NCBI GenBank assembly: GCA_964498765.1
Contig: CAZCIU010000077.1
Coordinates: 1 to 12,242, forward strand
Source of the DNA: UPXZ01 sp964498765
Lineage (GTDB): Bacteria > Bacteroidota > Bacteroidia > Bacteroidales > Paludibacteraceae
Length of the DNA stretch: 12,242 nucleotides
Direction of reading: 5' to 3'
The notes beneath the pieces are model-generated. The model worked only from the letters and a program-made list of their open reading frames with translations, searched no databases and was not told the origin of the DNA. This document shows positions 7,071 through 12,242 of the stretch, one piece after another; the stretch's first letter is position 1, and every line of letters begins with the position of its first letter. The translations under genes and the position numbers were made by a program.

Positions 7071-7691
7071 ATGAACCAACTATATTCATCTACATTGCTC
7101 GAAAATGCAGTCAACGAGTTTGCCAAACTTCCCGGAATTGGGCGTAAAACGGCATTACGACTGGTTTTGCATCTCTTGAAACAATCGGAAGGCGATGTGG
7201 ATCTTTTTGGGAATACGTTTATTCGCTTGCGCAAAGAAATTGTGTATTGCAAAGTTTGCCACAATATCTCTGACACGGAAGTTTGCCATATTTGTGCCAA
7301 TCCGGGACGTGATGCGCAGACGGTTTGTGTGGTGGAAAATATCAAAGACGTGATGTCGGTGGAAAACACACAACAATACAAAGGGCTTTATCACGTGCTT
7401 GGCGGCATTATTTCGCCGATGGATGGCGTGGGACCGAATGATTTGGAAATTGAAAGTCTGCTGAAACGAGTTCAAGATGAAGATATTAAAGAGGTGATTT
7501 TAGCACTCAGCACTACGATGGAAGGCGACACGACGAATTTTTACATTTTCAGAAAACTTTCTCCGACAGGAGTAAAAATAACAACTATCGCACGCGGAAT
7601 TGCCATTGGCGATGAGCTGGAATACGCCGATGAAGTGACCCTCGGACGCTCCATTGTGAACCGCGTGGAATTTACAAATTCATTTAAATAA
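7071..7691 (+). CDS. recR: Recombination mediator protein RecR
   Basis: RecR works with RecO and RecF to load RecA on SSB-coated single-stranded gaps. The 206-aa protein shows the usual order: a helix-hairpin-helix with LPGIGRKTA (20-28), a C4 zinc site (Cys60, Cys63, Cys72, Cys75), and a Toprim domain starting at TVCVVEN with Glu89 and continuing through GLYHVLGG (105-112), SPMDGVGP (115-122) and LALSTTMEGDTT (144-155). It closes with LEYADEVTLGRS (183-194), a family signature. Length and motifs are normal. It is the first gene of an apparent operon; the next gene starts 9 nt after its stop. Confidence 0.97.
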   Translation: MNQLYSSTLLENAVNEFAKLPGIGRKTALRLVLHLLKQSEGDVDLFGNTFIRLRKEIVYCKVCHNISDTEVCHICANPGRDAQTVCVVENIKDVMSVENTQQYKGLYHVLGGIISPMDGVGPNDLEIESLLKRVQDEDIKEVILALSTTMEGDTTNFYIFRKLSPTGVKITTIARGIAIGDELEYADEVTLGRSIVNRVEFTNSFK

Positions 7692-7700
7692 ACTAAGAAT

Positions 7701-8195
7701 ATGGAATTAGAACGCAAAGTAAGAATGCTTTCCCGCTCGATAAATGTGGTGTATTATACTATTTATTTATTGACAATAATCGCTGTGGTGGCTATATTTT
7801 TCATGTCGTACGGCAATGTGAAAGTCAGCACCATCGACCCGTTGAGCAAATTAGGTTCAACAATTAATACCATTTACATAATATATTTACTGATTTCGAT
7901 ACCTGCGGCACTGTATTTGTTTCATCAGTACACGCTCAAGCTGAAAAATGAAAAGGACGAGTACATCAAATTTCAAAAGTACAAAAAAGCGTCATATCTT
8001 CGACTTTGGATAGTGGGATTTGGATTGATTGCAGGCGTGATTTTGGTGTATGTACTACGTTCTCAATCTATGATTTTTACGGCTGCAATAGCTGCAATTG
8101 CGCTTTATTTCTGTAAACCTTCTATGCCGAAAGTTGTTAAAGAATTAGGACTGGAGGACGAGCAAAACGAAATTACAGGTAAAAAATACATTTAA
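7701..8195 (+). CDS. Small four-helix membrane protein, function unknown
   Basis: A 164-aa protein of unknown function. It has about four hydrophobic segments (roughly residues 15-36, 56-75, 101-119 and 122-138). A charged loop rich in Lys and Glu (about 79-98) separates the two helix pairs, and a polar C-terminal tail ends EDEQNEITGKKYI. There is no signal peptide and no catalytic motif that I recognise. It starts 9 nt after the recR stop and ends 27 nt before the HAD gene, so it is almost certainly in the same transcript. The context does not reveal its job: a membrane protein between a recombination factor and a phosphatase may simply share their promoter. Confidence 0.85.
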   Translation: MELERKVRMLSRSINVVYYTIYLLTIIAVVAIFFMSYGNVKVSTIDPLSKLGSTINTIYIIYLLISIPAALYLFHQYTLKLKNEKDEYIKFQKYKKASYLRLWIVGFGLIAGVILVYVLRSQSMIFTAAIAAIALYFCKPSMPKVVKELGLEDEQNEITGKKYI

Positions 8196-8222
8196 TTTAA
8201 AATAATAATAATATCACAAAAT

Positions 8223-8636
8223 ATGGTAATCGCTGTAGATTTTGACGGAACAATAGTAACTCACGAATATCCTAAAATTGGTCGTGAAATTCCATTCGCC
8301 ATTGATACTTTGAAGCGACTGCAAAACGACGGACATCATCAATTAATCCTTTGGACTGTGCGTGAGGGCGAATTGCTTAGAGATGCAGTGGAATTTTGTA
8401 AATCGAAAGGACTTGAATTTTATGCAGTAAACAGCAATTATCCTGAAGGTGAAAACATAGAAAATCAGCCTCGCAAACTAAATGCTGAACTCTTTATTGA
8501 TGACAGAAATTTGGGCGGACTTCCCGATTGGGGCGTGATTTACCGCATGGTCATGTCCGGAAATCCGCACGTGCCACAATCCACCGAATTTATCCCGGAT
8601 ACAAAACCAAAGAAAAAAGGATGGTTTGGGAGATGA
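8223..8636 (+). CDS. Small HAD-like hydrolase, BT_0820 type
   Basis: A cap-less or minimally capped HAD-superfamily phosphohydrolase of 137 aa. Motif I is VDFDGT (5-10) with nucleophile Asp6 and acid/base Asp8. Motif II is WTVREG (44-49) with Thr45, Lys85 is the likely motif III lysine, and motif IV is FIDDRNLGG (91-99) with Asp93 and Asp94. The sequence resembles the Bacteroides BT_0820-like proteins, whose physiological substrate I do not know. The basic tail ending KKKGWFGR is unusual and may be an accessory contact. It is the last gene of the recR operon and convergent with ppk1 across a repeat-flanked assembly gap. Confidence 0.88.
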   Translation: MVIAVDFDGTIVTHEYPKIGREIPFAIDTLKRLQNDGHHQLILWTVREGELLRDAVEFCKSKGLEFYAVNSNYPEGENIENQPRKLNAELFIDDRNLGGLPDWGVIYRMVMSGNPHVPQSTEFIPDTKPKKKGWFGR

Positions 8637-8642
8637 TTTTTT

Positions 8643-8698
8643 AGTTATGAATTATGAGTTATGAGTTATAAGTTATGAGTTTATAGTGAAGAGTATAG
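8643..8698. repeat. Period-7 tandem repeat downstream of the HAD gene
   Basis: Eight consecutive heptads are seen, seven of them starting AGT: AGTTATG, AATTATG, AGTTATG, AGTTATA, AGTTATG, AGTTTAT, AGTGAAG, AGTATAG. The array begins 7 nt after the HAD stop codon and decays towards the gap. Confidence 0.75.
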
Positions 8699-8707
8699 TA
8701 TCAGATA

Positions 8708-8721
8708 TTTCTAATTTCTAA
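8708..8721. repeat. TTTCTAA heptads at the left edge of the gap
   Basis: Two exact TTTCTAA units run directly into the N tract. They belong to the same heptad type as the units on the far side of the gap. Confidence 0.6.
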
Positions 8722-8821
8722 NNNNNNNNNNNNNNNNNNNNNNNNNNNNNNNNNNNNNNNNNNNNNNNNNNNNNNNNNNNNNNNNNNNNNNNNNNNNNNN
8801 NNNNNNNNNNNNNNNNNNNNN
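8722..8821. other. Assembly gap, 100 N
   Basis: Exactly 100 undetermined bases, a conventional placeholder of unknown true length. Both edges are the same type of heptad repeat, so the assembly probably broke in a longer tandem array. A terminator for either convergent gene, or a short gene, could be hidden here. Confidence 0.95.
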
Positions 8822-8849
8822 TTCTAACTTCTAACTTCTAACTTCTAAT
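8822..8849. repeat. TTCTAAC heptads at the right edge of the gap
   Basis: Three exact TTCTAAC units and one TTCTAAT follow the N tract. The ppk1 stop codon (TAG on the minus strand) is formed inside the last unit, so the repeat overlaps the gene by 5 bp. Confidence 0.8.
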
Positions 8850-10914
8850 TTTCTATTTTACTTTTCTCCAATTCCTGATAATGCTTCACAAGTTCTTGCT
8901 GTGAGCGGAAAGACGGTTCATCCGTAGTTTGGATAATGTTTTTTCCGGTTGCATCACATATTCGAGCCTGCACATTGTCACGCAAGCCGTATTCAATCAC
9001 CGTTTTGATGTCTTTCTGAATTTCTTTATCGTAAATTGGCACGGCAACTTCAATTCGGCTGTCCAGATTTCGGGTCATCCAATCGGCAGAAGACATATAA
9101 TATTTTTCCACACCGTTATTGCAGAAGATAAATATCCGCGAATGTTCCAGGAATTTATCCACAATTCCCACAATTCTGAAGTTTCCTTTTAATCTTGCTT
9201 GCGTAGTAACAACCGAACACATTCCACGAACTACGGCATCGATTTTCACGCCGGCTTCAGCAGCATCATATAGTTTTTCTATTAATTTGTAGTCAGTAAT
9301 GTGATTAATTTTGCAAAGAATGTAAGCCGGCAATCCTTTTTTGGCATTCACTATCTCATTGTGAATCATCTGGTTGATTTTCTTCCGCATTTCTTGCGGC
9401 GAAACCAGCAAATGCGAAAACTGAACAGCTTGGAAAGGACGATCAATAAAATTAAATACCGTTTCTACTTCAGATGTGATTTGCTTATTAGCTGTGAAAA
9501 GCGTAAAATCAGTATAAACAGCAGCATTTCCTTCGTGGAAATTTCCGGTGCTGATTGCAGCCACTTTTTTACCGTTTTTCTTTTTAATCAACGTCAGTTT
9601 GCTGTGAATTTTCAAACCTTCCACACCAAATACAACGTTAATTCCGGCTTCTTCCATTCGTTGTGCCCACTGGATATTATGCTCTTCGTCAAATCTGGCT
9701 CGAAGTTCCACTACAGCAGTAACTTGCTTGCCATTTTTAGCCGCAAAAATCAACGCTCGAGCCACTTTGGAGCGACTTGCTACACGATAAAGCGTAATGT
9801 GAATGTTTTTTACTTCCGGATCAATGGCTGCTTCACGTAAAAGCTGAACATACTGCGAAAAACTATAATAAGGATAATGCAGAAAAACGTCTTGCTTTTC
9901 GATGGCTTTGATTACCGATTGGGATTTTTTGATGGTTTCATTCTCTAACCCAATGGTTTTTTCATACACCAAATCAGTTCTTCCAAGCGTGGGAAAACTC
10001 ATAAAATCCTTGAAATTATGGTATCTGCTACCGGCAATAACGGTTCCTGATTTTTTGAAATTAATCTTTTTCAGGATATATTTCTTCATTTCGTCTGGCA
10101 TAGTACGGTCGTAAAGGAAGCGAAGAGGCGAACCATAACGGCGGCTTTTTATCCCTTTGCTCACTTTATCCACGATTCCCTGCCCCAGTTCGGCCTCAAT
10201 TTCCATCTCGGAATCGCGGGTGATTTTTACCGTATAAGCTTCAAAAAGATCGTAATCGAGACTTCTGAAAAGCAATGGCATACACTGCCTAATGACATCG
10301 TCCAGAAATATTACACATTTTTTATCTCCATCATCCGGCAGTACCAAAAACCGGGAATAATCGAAGCGGGGCATCTCAATGAGTGCATATTTATAGTCTT
10401 TCGCGTTTTTACTGTTGAGTAATTTTACGAAAAGATAGATATGAGCATCACGAAGTTCCGGGAAATTTTTGATGGAAGTGCCCGAAAGCATGATTGGCGT
10501 AATGGCGTCCTCCAACTGTTTATCGTAGTAATTGATGGCAAAAGCACGCTGTTCTTCGTTAAGCTGGTTTTCATCCAGTATGAAAATATTCTCCCGGGTA
10601 AGCTCTTCCTTAATTTTTGAATAATTTTTTTCCTGAACAGATTGAGTATCAGCAGTCATTTTAGATATTTTCTTCAAAATTTCAGCCGGATCATCCTTCG
10701 AAGACGGCATGCGCAGGCGCATTTCAGCCATTCGCATCAGCGTAGCCACGCGCACACGGAAAAATTCATCCATATTATTGGAAAAAATGCCCAAGAATTT
10801 CAACCGCTCAATCAACGGAACGTTCGGATTGGCGCTTTCTTGCAGTACGCGGTCGTTGAAGTACAACCAGCTGATTTCACGGTTCAGAAATTGTGATTTT
10901 TCTTTTACTTTCAT
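8845..10914 (-). CDS. ppk1: Polyphosphate kinase 1
   Basis: PPK1 reversibly polymerises the terminal phosphate of ATP into inorganic polyphosphate and is usually membrane-associated. The 689-aa protein has the full family length. The N-terminal domain opens with FLNREISWLYFNDRVL (9-24), and FSNNMDEFFRVR (44-55) is the characteristic early motif. The phospholipase-D-like catalytic halves carry the autophosphorylated histidine in KIHSKL (His437) and the second essential histidine in LEHSRIF (His591), matching His435 and His592 of the E. coli enzyme. YRVASRSKVARAL (376-388) and ELRARFDE (403-410) are the expected phosphate-binding arginine segments. The last codons and stop lie at the edge of heptad repeat DNA. 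It is convergent with the recR operon and divergent from the bfd-ric pair. No exopolyphosphatase gene lies beside it in this window. Confidence 0.97.
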   Translation of the reverse strand: MKVKEKSQFLNREISWLYFNDRVLQESANPNVPLIERLKFLGIFSNNMDEFFRVRVATLMRMAEMRLRMPSSKDDPAEILKKISKMTADTQSVQEKNYSKIKEELTRENIFILDENQLNEEQRAFAINYYDKQLEDAITPIMLSGTSIKNFPELRDAHIYLFVKLLNSKNAKDYKYALIEMPRFDYSRFLVLPDDGDKKCVIFLDDVIRQCMPLLFRSLDYDLFEAYTVKITRDSEMEIEAELGQGIVDKVSKGIKSRRYGSPLRFLYDRTMPDEMKKYILKKINFKKSGTVIAGSRYHNFKDFMSFPTLGRTDLVYEKTIGLENETIKKSQSVIKAIEKQDVFLHYPYYSFSQYVQLLREAAIDPEVKNIHITLYRVASRSKVARALIFAAKNGKQVTAVVELRARFDEEHNIQWAQRMEEAGINVVFGVEGLKIHSKLTLIKKKNGKKVAAISTGNFHEGNAAVYTDFTLFTANKQITSEVETVFNFIDRPFQAVQFSHLLVSPQEMRKKINQMIHNEIVNAKKGLPAYILCKINHITDYKLIEKLYDAAEAGVKIDAVVRGMCSVVTTQARLKGNFRIVGIVDKFLEHSRIFIFCNNGVEKYYMSSADWMTRNLDSRIEVAVPIYDKEIQKDIKTVIEYGLRDNVQARICDATGKNIIQTTDEPSFRSQQELVKHYQELEKSKIEN

Positions 10915-10989
10915 ACAAAGTTTAATATTGAAAAAGCGTGCTAATAATGGTTTAGGCTCTTGTTTTCAGCCGTTTTGAGAAAATATTGA

Positions 10990-10997
10990 CAAATATA
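10990..10997 (-). promoter_or_regulatory. Possible -7 box of ppk1
   Basis: Minus-strand TATATTTG fits TAnnTTTG, about 75 nt upstream of the ppk1 start. A -33 TTG is not seen, and the AT-rich setting makes chance matches likely. Confidence 0.35.
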
Positions 10998-11134
10998 GAA
11001 ATTTATTTATAAAATGGTATTACAGTGCCGATAAGAATGTGATTTTTACCAATTTTTATTATTTTGACGTCCCGTTTTTTACACAAAAAACCTCTCGGCG
11101 AACACACGTGTTAATATTTATTAATTTTTTGCAG

Positions 11135-11150
11135 TGTAACTTAGGTTACA
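11135..11150. promoter_or_regulatory. CRP/FNR-type operator before the bfd-ric operon
   Basis: TGTAAC-TTAG-GTTACA is a perfect 6-4-6 inverted repeat, the geometry of CRP/FNR-family sites, including those of nitrosative-stress regulators such as HcpR and DNR. Its centre lies about 40-42 bp upstream of the start site implied by the TTACTTTG box, the classic class II activator position. The regulator itself is not in the window. Confidence 0.55.
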
Positions 11151-11171
11151 GCTTTTGGGATTAGGATTGAT

Positions 11172-11179
11172 TTACTTTG
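11172..11179 (+). promoter_or_regulatory. Probable -7 box of the bfd-ric operon
   Basis: TTACTTTG differs from TAnnTTTG at one base. It lies 41 nt before the ATG of the [2Fe-2S] protein. A weak core box would suit a promoter that depends on an activator bound upstream. Confidence 0.45.
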
Positions 11180-11220
11180 CAATAACAAATGATAAAAAGT
11201 AAATTTTAATAAAATAAATT

Positions 11221-11406
11221 ATGAGCGAAGACATCGAAATTTGCCACTGCATGGGCATCATGAAAAGTGAAATTGAAAATGCAATTCTTGAAAAAGGACT
11301 GACAACCGTCGATGAAGTTGGTGAAGAGACAGAAGCCGGAACCGTTTGTGGAAGCTGTATTCCGGACATTGAGGACATATTGTTTGAAATTAATAGCAAA
11401 AAATAA
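11221..11406 (+). CDS. Bfd-like [2Fe-2S]-binding protein, 61 aa
   Basis: A single-domain small protein of the BFD-like [2Fe-2S] type, also found inside NifU and nitrite reductase NirB. The four cluster cysteines are in the family spacing: Cys8-x-Cys10 near the N-terminus and Cys43-x2-Cys46 after the TEAGTVCGSC turn. The helical core between them (SEIENAILEKGLTTVDEVGE) fits the fold, and the full length is normal for a stand-alone member. The ATG at 11221 lies 41 nt downstream of a -7-like box. Its stop is only 5 nt before the ric start codon, so the two are surely co-transcribed. The likely role is electron transfer to, or iron-sulfur handling with, the repair protein; that is inferred from the pairing. 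A bacterioferritin-reducing role is less likely because no bacterioferritin is nearby. Confidence 0.88.
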   Translation: MSEDIEICHCMGIMKSEIENAILEKGLTTVDEVGEETEAGTVCGSCIPDIEDILFEINSKK

Positions 11407-11411
11407 AAGTG

Positions 11412-12107
11412 ATGGAAAAATTAAAAAACATGAGAGTTGGCGACATTGTTACCGACGATTTTAGGACAGCAGAAGTATTCAAAGAATTTGGTATCGATTT
11501 TTGCTGTGGAGGAAATGTGACGTTAGAAAGTATAGCTGACGAGAAAAAAATCAGACTGGATACTTTGGTTGAGAAATTGACTAATCTGGACAGCAGAGGT
11601 GGTGGTGCAGCTATGAACTACAAAGACTGGGCTCCCGATTTCCTTTCTGATTACATTGTGAATCAGTTTCACCAAAAGGTGTACAGAAACTTACCGTCGA
11701 TTGTGCAGTATGTGGAAAAAATTGCAGAAGTGCACGGCGAGCGCCACCCGGAATTATACCAAATCAACGAGCTTTTCAAACTAATTAATTCAGAAATGCC
11801 GGTGCATCAAAGACAGGAAGAAAATGTATTTTTTCCTGCAATAAAAGAAGTAATGAAATCAGGTTCGGAAGAAGCTAAGAAAATCATTATTTCCCAACTG
11901 AAAGATATGCGTGAAGAACACGATTTGATTGGCGGAACCATGGATGAAATCAATAAATTGAGCGGTGGATATATGCTTCCTTCCGATGCCTGCAAAACGT
12001 ACGAAGTGGCCTACAAACTGCTCGAAGAATTTGAGGATGATCTGCATGCGCACGTGCACCTGGAAAACAATATCCTGTTCAACAAAGCTGAAAAATTGGC
12101 GATATAA
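11412..12107 (+). CDS. ric: Iron-sulfur cluster repair di-iron protein (Ric/ScdA/YtfE)
   Basis: A cytosolic di-iron protein that helps rebuild iron-sulfur clusters damaged by nitric oxide or peroxide. The 231-aa protein has both family domains. The N-terminal ScdA/DUF542 domain carries the paired cysteines in FCCGG (Cys31-Cys32). The hemerythrin-like domain shows candidate iron ligands His87, His132, Glu136 (HxxxE), His170, His214 and Glu218 (HxxxE in AHVHLENNILF), matching in order those of E. coli YtfE. The frame is open from a GTG at 11409, directly before this ATG; the ATG is the better start. It is the second gene after the Bfd-like protein, with 5 nt between them, and probably shares the operator at 11135. 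The family call is firm; the named cofactor residues are by alignment from memory. Confidence 0.95.
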   Translation: MEKLKNMRVGDIVTDDFRTAEVFKEFGIDFCCGGNVTLESIADEKKIRLDTLVEKLTNLDSRGGGAAMNYKDWAPDFLSDYIVNQFHQKVYRNLPSIVQYVEKIAEVHGERHPELYQINELFKLINSEMPVHQRQEENVFFPAIKEVMKSGSEEAKKIIISQLKDMREEHDLIGGTMDEINKLSGGYMLPSDACKTYEVAYKLLEEFEDDLHAHVHLENNILFNKAEKLAI

Positions 12108-12206
12108 CGAAATATCTCATAGATCGAATTTCTGATTAAATGCACTAATCTCCGCAAGGAGCAGGATATACACATGATATCAATTTATTTTCAAGAAATA
12201 TAACAG

Positions 12207-12242
12207 GAGGAAATGCAACATATTCCTCTCGATATTTTTTTT
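12207..12242 (+). terminator. Possible terminator after ric at the window edge
   Basis: GAGGAA (12207-12212) pairs with TTCCTC (12223-12228), with a TG/CA pair continuing into the loop. A run of eight T follows at 12235-12242. The T run starts 6 nt after the stem, which weakens the call. The same DNA could instead be AGGAGG plus an ATG at 12213 opening a frame that leaves the window. Confidence 0.35.

Noticed and set aside
8722..8821. Low-complexity tract of N
   Set aside because: It is an assembly placeholder and not biological sequence, so nothing can be inferred from its length.
11101..11112. AACAC-AC-GTGTT dyad in the ppk1/bfd spacer
   Set aside because: A 5-bp dyad with a 2-nt spacer is common by chance and its position fits neither promoter clearly.
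12150..12161. CTCC-GCAA-GGAG hairpin with a GNRA-type loop after ric
   Set aside because: The stem is only 4 bp and no U tract follows; too weak to call a terminator or RNA element.
12213..12242. ATG following AGGAGGAA, opening a frame that leaves the window
   Set aside because: Ten codons are too few to judge, the AGGAGG-ATG spacing of 2 nt is too short, and Bacteroidota rarely rely on such sites; the same bases form a hairpin before a T run.

Overview
The window looks like chromosomal DNA from a member of the Bacteroidota, most likely order Bacteroidales. Three signs point there. Promoters resemble the Bacteroidota -7 box (TAnnTTTG) rather than sigma-70 -10 boxes. Starts mostly lack Shine-Dalgarno sequences and are preceded by A/T-rich DNA. 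The gene set (recR followed by a small membrane protein and a BT_0820-like HAD hydrolase, PPK1, an SLC45-like sugar porter with a cytoplasmic amylase) fits that group. The species cannot be named from sequence alone. A run of exactly 100 N at 8722-8821 shows this is a draft scaffold.

Layout. 1-3341 (minus): a cytoplasmic GH13 alpha-amylase and, upstream of it, an SLC45/sucrose-transporter-like MFS porter. Each gene ends in its own intrinsic terminator, so they look like neighbouring units of one maltodextrin pathway rather than a single transcript. 3342-3849: a palindrome-rich spacer without a convincing gene. 3850-4440 (minus): an uncharacterised protein of about 196 aa. 4511-4658: three copies of a GC-rich palindrome (GGTGC-TAC-GCACC), two in one orientation and one inverted, resembling a REP cluster. 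4735-6872 (minus): the GTPase EngB and a sodium:solute symporter. 7041-8636 (plus): recR, a four-helix membrane protein and a small HAD phosphatase, apparently one operon. 8845-10914 (minus): polyphosphate kinase PPK1, convergent with the recR operon across the gap. 11135-12107 (plus): a Bfd-like [2Fe-2S] protein and a Ric/ScdA/YtfE-type di-iron iron-sulfur cluster repair protein, behind an inverted-repeat operator.

How the genes work together. The transporter and amylase probably import and split malto-oligosaccharides inside the cell. The Bfd-like protein and Ric probably form a nitrosative/oxidative-stress repair unit. PPK1, RecR and EngB are housekeeping genes.

No clearly new multi-gene system is evident. 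The features most worth a second look are the CRP/FNR-type operator placed near -41 of the bfd-ric promoter, the REP-like trio beside the uncharacterised gene, and degenerate period-7 and period-8 repeats that fill many intergenic spacers and run into the last codons of two genes.
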